Notes under the pieces: model-generated
What the model saw: the letters and a program-made list of their open reading frames with translations, nothing else
Database searches by the model: none
What the model was told of the DNA's origin: nothing
Shown: piece by piece, positions 56,042-64,000 of the stretch
Numbering within the stretch: the stretch's first letter is position 1
How the letters are laid out: each line of letters begins with the position of its first letter
Source of the DNA: Maribrevibacterium harenarium
GTDB lineage: Bacteria > Pseudomonadota > Gammaproteobacteria > Pseudomonadales > Marinomonadaceae
Reading direction: 5' to 3'
DNA length: 64,000 bases
NCBI RefSeq assembly: GCF_006385675.1
Contig: NZ_VFRR01000008.1
Span: 22,425-86,424 of the forward strand
Position numbers and translations under genes: made by a program

Positions 56042-57811
56042 TTAGTCATCCAAGATGCTGCCTTTAACACAGTACATGCGTGGGCGGGTGTTGTCGGGCA
56101 GGCTGACTTTGCGCTGTGGTCGGTTGCCATCGGGGATTAAGTAGCCTGCGGCCATCAGCGCTTTGGCGGCGCGATCTGGGCTTAGGCCTTCGGTGGCTTC
56201 ACGCCAGCCAGTTGGGTAAAACAGGTAGAGGGTTTGTGGGCCGGTGACATCTATCCACCCTGCTCGTTGGCGTACTTGGCTGCTGTAACCAATTTGTTTA
56301 GGCGTAAAGCGGCTTTCGCCATGTTGCTCAATAAAGCTGCGCACTTGGCGAATGGCTTGTTGATCTTCATTGGCGGCTACACCACCGCGAGCAAGTATCC
56401 ATTGGTTAAGCTGGCTTAAACAGGCGGCTTCGACACTTTGGGTTGGCCAATCGAGCACCTTGGCTTGAATGGCTAACAGGCCTGCGCTAGCCAGTAAGGC
56501 AAACTTTTCGGCTACTCGGCGCACTTGGCCGTCAGCCTCGGTTGGTAAGCTAGCTAAAAAACGTTGGCGTACGTTTTGGAAAACGGGTCGCACCTGTGCG
56601 CCGTGCTGCGTTAAATACCGTAACCAGTCCAAGGCCAAGCTGCCGTAATGTTGGCGACTTTGCTGTTTAAGATGATCGGCTAAATCGGCGGCGCTCATAC
56701 CATGACTCTGGTTAAACACGCCCATTTGCGCTCCGGCATCGGCACTGAGATCAATCACGCGCACTTGCTGGCCGGCTTTTACGCGCTTGCCGATACTGGC
56801 CAGATGGCTTTCGAGCGTCACTTCACCAGTAGATAAAAACACTAAACGCCAACGGGCGGGTAAGCGCATTTCACCGTATTTGCCTGCACGGGTTTTACCT
56901 TGGCCATTGGCAAGCATATAAGCGACATCGCCCGCCTCTTTTGGGTCAACTTCGCCCATTTCATCGAGCGCCAGCAAGGCATCGTTATGGGCCAACGCAG
57001 TGCCTTCTAAACCGTTGGCCGTGGCACGCCAACTGTGGCGCAGTTGATTAGGCTCGCCCCACACCGATAATGCCGGATACAGCGCCGCAGTTTTACCAGA
57101 ACTGCTGGCACCGTAGAGGTGTAAACCAAAACCATCCACCCCGCACAAATGCAACAAAGGCGCAGCCAGCGCAGCACAAACACCAACAATTAATAGCGGG
57201 TTATCCAGACAATAACGGCCAACGTGCTGCCGCCAACTATCGCTACTACCTTGTTGAATAAAGCCTTCTATCGGGTGCATGGTTTGCAGCACCATACGCA
57301 GGTTGTTGCTGTGTTCGCTTGGGTAAAAGGTGAGGCGCGGATGCACATAAGCGTGGTAATGCCAGCCAATGCAGTTCACGCTGATGGCCTTTTGCGTGGC
57401 CAGTTCGCCCATTTGTTGAATAAACAGGGAGAGCAACTGCCGCGCTTTGACACTGTTGCTTAGCCGCATACCTCGGCTGAGTAGGATTCGGCGGTACTCG
57501 CTGCCGTCTCCGGCCAATAGTTCTGCTGGCATAGCCCAGTAGCGATGGCGATTGTCATCGTCTAGCCAGTGCAATAAATAGCCGTAGTTGTCCCCTTGCG
57601 GATCGCGGGTACGGGCGGCCACTTGCAGCCAAGAGCAAATTTTAACTGGGCTATCTTGCCCCGTTGGTTGCATCACCAGCCAGTTTTGCGCGTTATAGGC
57701 AAAACCAGCCGGTAATGTTGGCATGTTGTTATTTATCTCATTGGCAGGTAACGGGGTTGATACTGATGGTTTATCCACGGCCATAAGCAGCACCGATACG
57801 GCGGGTTTCAA
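56042..57811 (-). CDS. DUF927-type replication helicase/ATPase of the island
   Basis: A protein of up to 589 residues, DUF927 superfamily. It contains a P-loop GASSSGKT and Walker B LALDEMGEVDP in the second half, typical of a superfamily 3-like helicase. Such proteins often serve in plasmids and mobile islands for replication. The listed start overlaps the AlpA-like gene by 41 bp; ATGs at 57784 and 57724 are alternatives. Immediately downstream of the AlpA-like gene on the same strand. Confidence 0.75.
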   Translation of the reverse strand: MKPAVSVLLMAVDKPSVSTPLPANEINNNMPTLPAGFAYNAQNWLVMQPTGQDSPVKICSWLQVAARTRDPQGDNYGYLLHWLDDDNRHRYWAMPAELLAGDGSEYRRILLSRGMRLSNSVKARQLLSLFIQQMGELATQKAISVNCIGWHYHAYVHPRLTFYPSEHSNNLRMVLQTMHPIEGFIQQGSSDSWRQHVGRYCLDNPLLIVGVCAALAAPLLHLCGVDGFGLHLYGASSSGKTAALYPALSVWGEPNQLRHSWRATANGLEGTALAHNDALLALDEMGEVDPKEAGDVAYMLANGQGKTRAGKYGEMRLPARWRLVFLSTGEVTLESHLASIGKRVKAGQQVRVIDLSADAGAQMGVFNQSHGMSAADLADHLKQQSRQHYGSLALDWLRYLTQHGAQVRPVFQNVRQRFLASLPTEADGQVRRVAEKFALLASAGLLAIQAKVLDWPTQSVEAACLSQLNQWILARGGVAANEDQQAIRQVRSFIEQHGESRFTPKQIGYSSQVRQRAGWIDVTGPQTLYLFYPTGWREATEGLSPDRAAKALMAAGYLIPDGNRPQRKVSLPDNTRPRMYCVKGSILDD

Positions 57812-58013
57812 TCCACTGGTCGATATCGCTTTCTAACCAGCCCACGGCACGCGCACCAATACGAATGGAACGTGGAAATTCACCGTTGGCCATCAGGGCA
57901 TAAATGGTGCTGCGGCCAAAGCCTGTTTTGGCCTTTACCTCGGGCAAGCGCAAAATCCGCTGCTGACGCGCTGGGTGTGTTGATGTGGTGGATGATTGTG
58001 TAGTTGGGTTCAT
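57771..58013 (-). CDS. AlpA-like (MerR/HTH_17) excisionase-type regulator
   Basis: An 80-residue HTH protein (ILRLPEVKAKTGFGRSTIYALMANGEFPRSIRIGARAVGWLESD). AlpA activates integrase/excision genes in satellite elements, so this could be the island's directionality or activator factor. ATG 58013 follows GAGGAAG; a longer frame from 58127 has no ribosome-binding site. Confidence 0.82.
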   Translation of the reverse strand: MNPTTQSSTTSTHPARQQRILRLPEVKAKTGFGRSTIYALMANGEFPRSIRIGARAVGWLESDIDQWIETRRIGAAYGRG

Positions 58014-58298
58014 CGTTTGCTTCCTCACTGATCTGTTAAGTTCAGTTAGGAGTTTGCCAGTACTAAACGGACGCAGTAGGCAGATAAATGCCCAGATCGT
58101 GCAGCTTTCTGAGGGTATTGCTAACAACCTGCCCCAGAATTGACATAATGCCCCAAGTCATAAATACCGTATGGGCAGGGTTAGTGTGTGCCTAAGTGGC
58201 GTGAACTAAGGCTTTGCCCAGACCGCCCCAAAAGCCCAAGGGATGAGTGCCAAAAGCTTTCTCAAAAAGGGAAAGTCTTGCTCAATTAGAACGCCACA

Positions 58299-58354
58299 AC
58301 ACTTTTACGCGCATAAAAATGTAAAATTCCGCACTTTTCTGCGCGTAAAAGTGT
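58299..58354 (+). promoter_or_regulatory. Two tandem 24-bp palindromic operators before DUF4143 gene, copy 1
   Basis: Two near-palindromes sit at 58299-58322 and 58331-58354, their starts 32 bp apart (about three DNA turns). Each has ACTTTT and AAAAGT-type ends around a central GCGC. The outer halves of the two match perfectly: ACACTTTTACGCGCA against TGCGCGTAAAAGTGT. An AT-rich box TATACT lies just downstream. The same arrangement occurs at 63022-63077. Confidence 0.7.
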
Positions 58355-59276
58355 AGACTGAGTTATACTACAGGCAGTTAACAGTCTTAATTGGCGGGAA
58401 ATGACAATGCAGCGCAACTTACTCAACGCCCTAATAGCATGGAAAAGTCAACCTGTGCGCAAGCCATTATTGATCGATGGCGCAAGACAAACAGGTAAAA
58501 CCTATCTACTGCAAGAGTTGTTTGGGAATACCTTTGCCAACATCCTTCGTATCGACTTCCTTGAAAACCCAGCTTACAAAGAAGCGTTCGATGGCTCGTT
58601 GTCACCTGACGAGCTAGTAATGAACATTGAGTTGTTAACCAACCAAGCGTTCAATCCAGACACCGACTTGCTGATATTAGATGAAATTGGCGAATGTGAA
58701 CGAGCCGTAACTTCGCTGAAGTATTTTGCCGAAAAAGCACCGTCCTATTTTGTCGCAGCCAGCGGTTCAAATATTGGTTTGCTCAACACCTTCCCTGTGG
58801 GCAAGGTAGAACAATACAATTTACGACCACTGACCTTCCAAGAATTTATTTACGCATCCAACGAGCAAGCACTGATCAAAGCATTTGATAGTCAAGCAAG
58901 CACACCGGCGGTGCACACTAAATTGATGGATAAACTAACCGACTATTTTTTTACCGGTGGTATGCCGGAAGCCGTTTCTGCTTGGTATCAGTTTAAGGAT
59001 TCAAGCATTCTAGAGCGTGTTGAAAAAGTCACAAAAATTCATGCCGATTTAGTTGAAGGTTATCGCCGCGATTTCGGTAAGTACGCGGGCAAGGTCGATG
59101 CCACACTGATTGAATCGGTGTTTAATAGCATTCCAGCCCAGCTATCACTTGTCAGCGATGAGTCAGTTAAACGCTTTAAATTTAAGCATGTGCATGAGCG
59201 TAAATCTCGTTATAGCGATTTTGAAACCGCGATCCATTGGCTTAACTGCTGCCGCTTAGCTTTGCCAAACTACCCT
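58299..59276 (+). repeat. Direct repeat with 63022-64000 (DUF4143 unit)
   Basis: Operator and gene are duplicated with an offset of 4723-4724 bp and no apparent indels in the coding part. The repeat continues past the window edge. The unit between the copies contains the attR, TA remnants and hipBA. Confidence 0.85.
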
Positions 59277-59720
59277 ATTGAAGGATTACCTAAATCTCCG
59301 TTGGCGGCCTATAAAAAAGACAATATGGTTAAACTATTTCTGTTTGATGTGGGCCTGCTCAATCATATGCTGGGCAGCAGTTATAAAGAGATTACGCAAC
59401 AAAACTATGAATACAAAGGCTATGTGGCTGAAAACTTTGTGCAACAAGAGCTCACAGCTATTGGCGTTGACCCAAGCTATTCATGGAATGACGCCCGCGC
59501 CGAAATCGAATTTATTTTGGCGACCGATGAAGGCGATATCATCCCTGTGGAAGTCAAAAGTGGTAAACGTACAAGAGCAAAATCGTTGGCATCCTACGTT
59601 GAAAAATGTACTCCAAATAAAACCTTCAAGTTAACGGGTACACAAGGCTCTTCAGCGTTAGAACAAACCAATATCGTGATGCCTTTGTATTTCACGCAGT
59701 ATTTACCAAAGAGGTGGTAA
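58407..59720 (+). CDS. AAA+ ATPase with DUF4143 domain, copy 1
   Basis: A 437-residue AAA_14/DUF4143 protein. Walker A is GARQTGKT (residues about 24-31), Walker B DLLILDEIG; a C-terminal DUF4143 domain follows with a PD-(D/E)xK-like EVKSGKR segment. Such proteins are common and poorly characterised, often within variable regions. ATG 58407 matches that of the second copy. It is preceded by the tandem palindromes. Confidence 0.85.
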   Translation: MQRNLLNALIAWKSQPVRKPLLIDGARQTGKTYLLQELFGNTFANILRIDFLENPAYKEAFDGSLSPDELVMNIELLTNQAFNPDTDLLILDEIGECERAVTSLKYFAEKAPSYFVAASGSNIGLLNTFPVGKVEQYNLRPLTFQEFIYASNEQALIKAFDSQASTPAVHTKLMDKLTDYFFTGGMPEAVSAWYQFKDSSILERVEKVTKIHADLVEGYRRDFGKYAGKVDATLIESVFNSIPAQLSLVSDESVKRFKFKHVHERKSRYSDFETAIHWLNCCRLALPNYPIEGLPKSPLAAYKKDNMVKLFLFDVGLLNHMLGSSYKEITQQNYEYKGYVAENFVQQELTAIGVDPSYSWNDARAEIEFILATDEGDIIPVEVKSGKRTRAKSLASYVEKCTPNKTFKLTGTQGSSALEQTNIVMPLYFTQYLPKRW

Positions 59721-59820
59721 AAGCGCGTTGCCTAGCCCCGAAGGTCTACACAAAGTTACCTTAGGGATAACAATTTGTAGACCTGATGCTTACCATTCGA
59801 CACTCAGTCTTATCTCTCTT

Positions 59821-59880
59821 GGATACCATAGTATCCATATTGAGCTTACTTCTATTAAAATGGACATCATAATGTCCATT
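59821..59880. repeat. Two palindromes with CATA spacers near the island right end
   Basis: GGATAC-CATA-GTATCC (59821-59836) and AATGGACAT-CATA-ATGTCCATT (59859-59880). Both have perfect arms and the same 4-base spacer. They lie downstream of the DUF4143 gene and may be protein-binding sites or RNA hairpins; function unknown. Another imperfect repeat, GGTCTACA/TGTAGACC, lies near 59743. Confidence 0.5.
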
Positions 59881-60071
59881 TCAGGCTAAGTGAGCTTTCT
59901 GCTGACTCATTACTATCGCGTAGAACCAGTGAAAAAATGGCAAAGCTATGTTGACGGAAATCGTGCTCGATAAAGCCCTTCAAAACTGCTATGTTTTAGC
60001 TCTAACAGCAGCATAAAAACGGCGCTGTTTTTCCATTGCTAACCACTAAGATTTAGTAAAAGCCATAGGCA

Positions 60072-60094
60072 AGTGGTGGGCAGTTTGGTGGGCA
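60072..60094 (+). repeat. Right-end pair of TGGTGGGCA repeats
   Basis: TGGTGGGCA at 60074 and 60086, 12 bp apart and preceded by AAG, as at 39029 and 39041. Candidate arm-type sites near attR. Confidence 0.5.
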
Positions 60095-60164
60095 AACAGG
60101 CATTTTTGAACGGTTTCTTTTCGATAACTCGTTGAGTTTGTTAGGTTCTAGGCCGCTACTCAAT

Positions 60165-60188
60165 GAGCAGATCCAGAATATAGAATAA
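60165..60188 (+). other. Probable attR: yicC-like 3' tail
   Basis: Encodes EQIQNIE and stop in the same direction as yicC, with 19 of 24 bases equal and differences in third positions. Upstream bases do not continue the resemblance. It would be the donor-derived half of a recombined att site, placing the right end of the island here, about 21.3 kb from yicC. Confidence 0.55.
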
Positions 60189-60204
60189 CTCGACTTTCCG
60201 GCCC

Positions 60205-60307
60205 TTGGTTTCAGAGCGCTTTTACTTGTTTCGAATAGTTCGAAAAAGATTGCTTTATATTGCTCATTTGCGAATAATTCAAATATACCGCAACAGGAGG
60301 CTAAGCC
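60205..60307 (+). promoter_or_regulatory. Upstream region of the HTH antitoxin with TTCGAA repeats
   Basis: TTCGAATAGTTCGAA and further ATTCAAA sequence before ribosome-binding site AGGAGG; likely autoregulatory operator for the following antitoxin. Confidence 0.45.
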
Positions 60308-60760
60308 ATGCAAACACAGAATCAACTCCCTTCGGCAGAAGAAGCTGCACTGGCAAAACTCTGCAGCCAGGAGCTTGCCGCCATTCTGGAAACTAAAGAA
60401 CAGGTACAAACTCTATCGGTTCAGGATCAGAGCGGGGAAACTCACTCCGTCAATATGCCGGTCAGTGCCCTGCGTATGCTGGTGGATGTATTAACCGAGT
60501 TGGGTGTAGGCAATACCGTTAAGCTGGTGCCGATTCATGCGGAGTTGACCACTCAAGAAGCGGCTGACCTACTGAACGTCTCCCGCCCAACACTGATAAA
60601 ACTGCTGGATGATGGTGAGATTCCTTTCCACCGTTCCGGCAATCGCCGTAAAGTACGCTTTGCTGATCTGCAGCACTATCAGGAGACCTTGGAAAAGAGC
60701 CGCCTGAATACCCTAGAAGAGCTCACAGCTCTGGATCAGGAATTGGGGCTGGGTTACTGA
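60308..60760 (+). CDS. Excisionase-family HTH antitoxin
   Basis: A 150-residue protein with a central/C-terminal HTH (TTQEAADLLNVSRPTLIKLLD). The layout matches antitoxins encoded in front of PIN toxins of the COG1569 type. The 60760 ATG overlaps its stop. A complete antitoxin remains although the toxin is broken. Confidence 0.78.
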   Translation: MQTQNQLPSAEEAALAKLCSQELAAILETKEQVQTLSVQDQSGETHSVNMPVSALRMLVDVLTELGVGNTVKLVPIHAELTTQEAADLLNVSRPTLIKLLDDGEIPFHRSGNRRKVRFADLQHYQETLEKSRLNTLEELTALDQELGLGY

Positions 60761-61046
60761 TGAGTTCTAACTATACCGTCATCTACGATGCCTGTGTCAT
60801 GTATCCGGCACCGCTTCGCAGCCTGCTGATGCGCTGGCGCGATACAATCTGAAGGCGATTCATCCTGATGACTTTATTTCCGACCTGATAGAACTCAACA
60901 TAGCGGCCGTGATTGATGCTGTACGCAAGCATCGTGGCGGAATGAAAAATCCACCATTTTCAGCTGATGAGTATCTGGATCTGCTTTTAAAGCAGAGGCT
61001 CCCGGAAACAGCATCCAAGCTTAGACCGCTTTCAGTGATGCTCTAA
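60760..61046 (+). pseudogene. Broken PIN-domain toxin gene
   Basis: Begins MSSNYTVIYDACVMYPAPLRSLLMR, the start of a PIN toxin, then meets a stop at residue 31. A second frame resumes as RYNLKAIHPDDFISDLIELN and runs to the normal-looking C-terminus ending SKLRPLSVML. The core of the domain is missing, consistent with an internal deletion plus frame change. The toxin cannot be active. Confidence 0.8.
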
Positions 61047-61125
61047 ATATGCGTTGTAATCCCCCCGAAAAATGATTGGGGTTTTGAGTAGAGAGTTTTA
61101 TGATCAATGTATCAGGAGCGATCTA

Positions 61126-61209
61126 CGAAAAAAATCACGTTTTACCGAAAGTCAGATCATGGCAATTTTGAAGCAGCATGCAGCTGGGACTATATTCCCA
61201 CATACAACC
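61126..61209 (+). mobile_element. IS3-family orfA remnant
   Basis: Reading RKKSRFTESQIMAILKQHAA, the start of an IS3-type transposase OrfA, but it ends after 28 codons and no orfB or terminal inverted repeats follow. A truncated scrap. Confidence 0.75.
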
Positions 61210-61235
61210 TAAAACAGGGAATAAAATCCTTCTTT

Positions 61236-62450
61236 CTAACGTAGCGGTATTCCTCTTAAGTGCTCTTCAATGGCTGCAATCATGAATTTGGTCAGTGGCA
61301 AGTGCGCTTTTTCTTTGGCCCATAATTCGTGGAAAGCCGCTACGGTTTGCTTGGCGGTATCTACTACAAGCTTTTCCGGCAGCATAGCTTTAGCGGCGAG
61401 GTGTGATAATTCGTCTAGGGTAAAGTCACTGAACTTCTTGCTGCGGCTAACCTTGAGTGACGCACTATCATCAGGGATATAGGGAATGGTCGAGACAAAG
61501 TCATAAGCAGGTGCAATCGATGCTGCGCGCTTGTCTTTGTAAATCACAGACCAATTCTTCAGATGCATATCCGCATTGCCAATTAGGGTATTGAACACCA
61601 ATCGACGCGTAAATTCTGCAATGTCTTCGTCTTGACCTTCGATGCCGATAACCTGAGCAATATTGCGCATACTGGCTTTTTTGTATTTATCTTGAGGATA
61701 GACGCCAAACACTTGCGCAAAATCTTCAATATGTACGGCTTGATCTCCTGCACGATCAAAGCGCTTGATCACAAACGCACTGTCACCAAATTTACCAATA
61801 CCATCTGGGATATTAGCAATCTGGTTAATCGGGAGTAGCTGCGTTTCTGGCACATCCATCCCCAACATGCGAGCCAATTCCATCATCGAATATTCATTTT
61901 CTGGCACAGCGTCAAAGCGAGACGATGGCAATTTCACAATCCAAGAGCCACCTTGACCGGTTGCTGGAATAGTCAAACCACCGTTTGCCTGTTGTACAGC
62001 TGAAAACTTCAACTGAACACCCGCTAATGAAAAACGCATTGGAACATCTATTTTCGTTTCTTCGTCAATGTCTTGATGCACATTAGGCGGCAGCGCTTCG
62101 CCATCAGCAGGTTCAACCGTGATCGCACCTGCTAAATCTTGTCCTAACACCCACAATAGAAAAAACTCCCGCGCTGGATTCACTCCGGCACGCTCTGCCA
62201 GGTAATGACGCATGGTTTCTTCTGGCAAAAGGTTAGAGAAAAACGGAGTTAACTTGGTTTGGGTCGGTTTAAAATTAGTCAGTAAGCCACCCAGTGCATC
62301 TTTAAAACCCAGCCCTAACACGGGCCGTGATTCATCATGAATGTACGAATCCATAAAGGCAAAAAGCGTTCTGTCATTGCCCACGTTGGTGATCGTTGCT
62401 ATGGGTTCGCCATAGAGCAACACGTTGAGCGTAGAAACATGATTAGTCAT
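61236..62450 (-). CDS. hipA: HipA-type serine/threonine kinase toxin
   Basis: A 404-residue full-length HipA. It has an N-terminal HipA domain, FSLAGVQLKFSAV, GSWIVKLPSS, catalytic NADMHLKNWS and the metal-binding APAYDFVST. HipA phosphorylates glutamyl-tRNA synthetase in E. coli; target here is assumed similar, not shown. It overlaps hipB by 8 bp and both look intact. Confidence 0.9.
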   Translation of the reverse strand: MTNHVSTLNVLLYGEPIATITNVGNDRTLFAFMDSYIHDESRPVLGLGFKDALGGLLTNFKPTQTKLTPFFSNLLPEETMRHYLAERAGVNPAREFFLLWVLGQDLAGAITVEPADGEALPPNVHQDIDEETKIDVPMRFSLAGVQLKFSAVQQANGGLTIPATGQGGSWIVKLPSSRFDAVPENEYSMMELARMLGMDVPETQLLPINQIANIPDGIGKFGDSAFVIKRFDRAGDQAVHIEDFAQVFGVYPQDKYKKASMRNIAQVIGIEGQDEDIAEFTRRLVFNTLIGNADMHLKNWSVIYKDKRAASIAPAYDFVSTIPYIPDDSASLKVSRSKKFSDFTLDELSHLAAKAMLPEKLVVDTAKQTVAAFHELWAKEKAHLPLTKFMIAAIEEHLRGIPLR

Positions 62451-62784
62451 CGTCGTCTTCCCCTAACTGATATGCCGGTGACATCTGCTCAGCTTCATCG
62501 TTGATACCATTATTGTTTGGCCCGTTATGATAAGCACCTTGGCTGCTTCGAATGATCGACTTGATGGCAGGAACTGACTTTTTAGGCGCAACCAATAGCT
62601 CTAGGTCGAGTACACGGGCAAGTGCAATCAAACTGGATATTCTTAAATCAACACCGCCAGACTCGATTTTCGAAATATGACTTTGCGGCACCCCCGAACG
62701 CGCGCTTAACTCTCTTTGGCTAAACCCCTTGCGTACCCGAGCTTCTCGAAGACTTTCTAGTATCTGCTCTGTTACATAGCTCAT
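62443..62784 (-). CDS. hipB: HipB antitoxin/XRE repressor
   Basis: A 113-residue XRE protein (SQRELSARSGVPQSHISKIESG) that would neutralise HipA and repress the operon. A C-terminal extension follows the HTH (residues about 75-113), longer than in E. coli HipB. It starts 346 bp from the second DUF4143 gene, divergently. Confidence 0.88.
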   Translation of the reverse strand: MSYVTEQILESLREARVRKGFSQRELSARSGVPQSHISKIESGGVDLRISSLIALARVLDLELLVAPKKSVPAIKSIIRSSQGAYHNGPNNNGINDEAEQMSPAYQLGEDDDD

Positions 62785-63021
62785 TTCGATACGCCTTAAT
62801 GAATCAATTAGGAATAATTATATACAAAAACATATCAATCACATCCCACGAACACAAGAATGATTAGCTATTATGTATCGCCAACCACTTCTTGATATAC
62901 AATTATAGATAAACCGTAACGCGCGCGCTCACTTACTGTGAGCAGATGGGACAATGGGGTAGTAATTAAAGAAGAAAGATAGCTATTAAGGGGCTGATTT
63001 ATACTCAACCAGAACCCGTTT
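62785..63021. other. Intergenic region between hipB and the second DUF4143 gene
   Basis: No gene; AT-rich near hipB with direct ATAT tracts, and the 33-bp repeat copy 2 at 62927. Should carry the hipB promoter. Confidence 0.4.
62927..62959. repeat. 33-bp island repeat, copy 2
   Basis: 30 of 33 bases match 40872-40904. Its first part is a perfect palindrome GCTCAC-TTACT-GTGAGC. Confidence 0.6.
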
Positions 63022-63077
63022 ACACTTTTATGCGCATAAAAATGTAAAATTCCGCACTTTTCTGCGCGTAAAAGTGC
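63022..63077 (+). promoter_or_regulatory. Two tandem 24-bp palindromic operators before DUF4143 gene, copy 2
   Basis: Palindromes at 63022-63045 and 63054-63077, again 32 bp apart, almost identical to 58299-58354. The first is more symmetrical here (ACACTTTTATGCGC...), with changes in paired positions that keep the symmetry. Confidence 0.7.
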
Positions 63078-63130
63078 ATGCTAGGTTATAGTATAGGCAG
63101 ATTATCAATCTTGATAGGCAGGAACTAACT

Positions 63131-64000
63131 ATGCAGCGCAATTTACTCAACGCTCTAATAGCTTGGAAAAACCAACCTGTACGCAAGCCATTATTGATAG
63201 ATGGCGCTAGGCAAACGGGTAAAACCTATCTGCTACAAGAGTTGTTTGGGAATACCTTTGCCAACATCCTGCGTATCGACTTTCTTGAAACCCCTGCCTA
63301 CAAAGAAGCGTTCGATGGTTCACTGTCCCCAGACGAACTATTAATGAACATTGAGTTGTTGACCAATCAAGCCTTCAATCCAGAAACCGATCTGCTGATA
63401 TTAGATGAAATTGGCGAATGCGAACGCGCCGTTACTTCGCTTAAGTATTTTGCCGAAAAAGCACCGTCCTACTTTGTCGCAGCCAGCGGCTCGAATATTG
63501 GTTTGCTCAACACCTTCCCTGTAGGCAAGGTAGAACAATACAATTTACGACCACTGACCTTCCAAGAATTTATTTACGCATCCAACGAACAAGCACTTAT
63601 CAAAGCATTTGATAGTCAAGCAAGCACACCGGCAGTGCACACTAAATTGATGGATAAACTAACCGACTATTTTTTTACCGGTGGTATGCCGGAAGCCGTT
63701 TCTGCTTGGTATCAGTATAAGGATTCAAGCATTCTAGAGCGTGTTGAAAAAGTCGCAAAAATTCATGCCGATTTAGTTGAAGGTTATCGCCGCGATTTCG
63801 GCAAGTACGCGGGCAAGGTCGATGCCACACTGATTGAATCGGTATTTAATAGCATTCCAGCGCAGCTATCACTTGTCAGCGATGAGTCGGTTAAGCGCTT
63901 TAAATTTAAGCATGTGCATGAGCGTAAATCTCGTTATAGCGATTTTGAAACCGCGATCCATTGGCTTAACTGCTGCCGCTTAGCTTTGCCAAACTACCCC
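63131..64000 (+). CDS. AAA+ ATPase with DUF4143 domain, copy 2, truncated by window edge
   Basis: 290 codons are visible, ATG 63131 onward, collinear with copy 1 (58407) without gaps and with mostly synonymous changes. Walker A GARQTGKT and B DLLILDEIG are intact. The C-terminal DUF4143 part lies beyond the window. Confidence 0.88.
   Translation, partial: MQRNLLNALIAWKNQPVRKPLLIDGARQTGKTYLLQELFGNTFANILRIDFLETPAYKEAFDGSLSPDELLMNIELLTNQAFNPETDLLILDEIGECERAVTSLKYFAEKAPSYFVAASGSNIGLLNTFPVGKVEQYNLRPLTFQEFIYASNEQALIKAFDSQASTPAVHTKLMDKLTDYFFTGGMPEAVSAWYQYKDSSILERVEKVAKIHADLVEGYRRDFGKYAGKVDATLIESVFNSIPAQLSLVSDESVKRFKFKHVHERKSRYSDFETAIHWLNCCRLALPNYP

Noticed and set aside
61070..61212. A complete IS3 element
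   Set aside because: Only the first 28 codons of orfA are present, with no orfB and no clear terminal repeats.

Overview
The window looks like a marine gammaproteobacterial chromosome, probably Oceanospirillales/Saccharospirillaceae-like. This is inferred from gene order, which matches the Pseudomonas-type blocks rpoH-ftsX-ftsE-ftsY-(M16 peptidase)-rsmD and metX-metW-DUF4426-rdgB-hemW, combined with a BCCT osmolyte carrier and two sugar ABC importers. No species can be named from sequence alone.

Region 1-17.3 kb is core chromosome: a truncated rpoH, the division/secretion genes ftsX, ftsE and ftsY, a degenerate M16 peptidase homologue, rsmD, a chemoreceptor, the methionine/DUF4426/rdgB/hemW cluster, a BCCT carrier behind a long leader hairpin, a UPF0016/GDT1 manganese exporter behind a likely yybP-ykoY riboswitch with terminator, a cNMP/CBS/DUF294 signalling protein and a DEDDh exonuclease.

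Region 17.3-37.1 kb is carbohydrate uptake. It holds an aglEFGKA-type alpha-glucoside operon with a LacI regulator, a PfkB sugar kinase, a two-component system, a GGDEF-EAL protein, and a second sugar ABC system (binding protein, two permeases, ATPase) of the glucose/mannose type. A lipoprotein 5'-nucleotidase follows. rph and yicC complete the core.

Region 38.9-60.2 kb is a genomic island inserted at the 3' end of yicC. It begins with a tyrosine integrase, and at its far end a short yicC-like tail (same seven residues plus stop, with synonymous differences) marks the probable attR. Paired TGGTGGGCA repeats with the same 12-bp spacing lie just inside both ends. Cargo includes a PIN/XRE-ImmA pair, a DUF927 helicase with an AlpA-like regulator, and a DUF4143 ATPase.

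The centrepiece is a ten-gene, minus-strand operon with overlapping or abutting reading frames (55769 to 43964): XRE regulator, HsdM, DUF4062, AlbA_2/ATPase, second HsdM, HsdS, HsdR, a HEPN-like protein, an unrecognised protein with a possible C-terminal winged helix, and a reverse transcriptase. Between the last two genes lies a candidate retron msr-msd RNA, with 9-bp a1/a2 arms and a perfect 17-bp msd hairpin. This is a retron fused to the tail of a type I restriction-modification operon.

Region 60.2-64 kb is more accessory DNA: an antitoxin whose PIN toxin is broken, an IS3 orfA scrap, an intact hipBA pair and a second, near-identical copy of the DUF4143 gene with the same tandem palindromic operators. 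It may be the remains of a second island in tandem.
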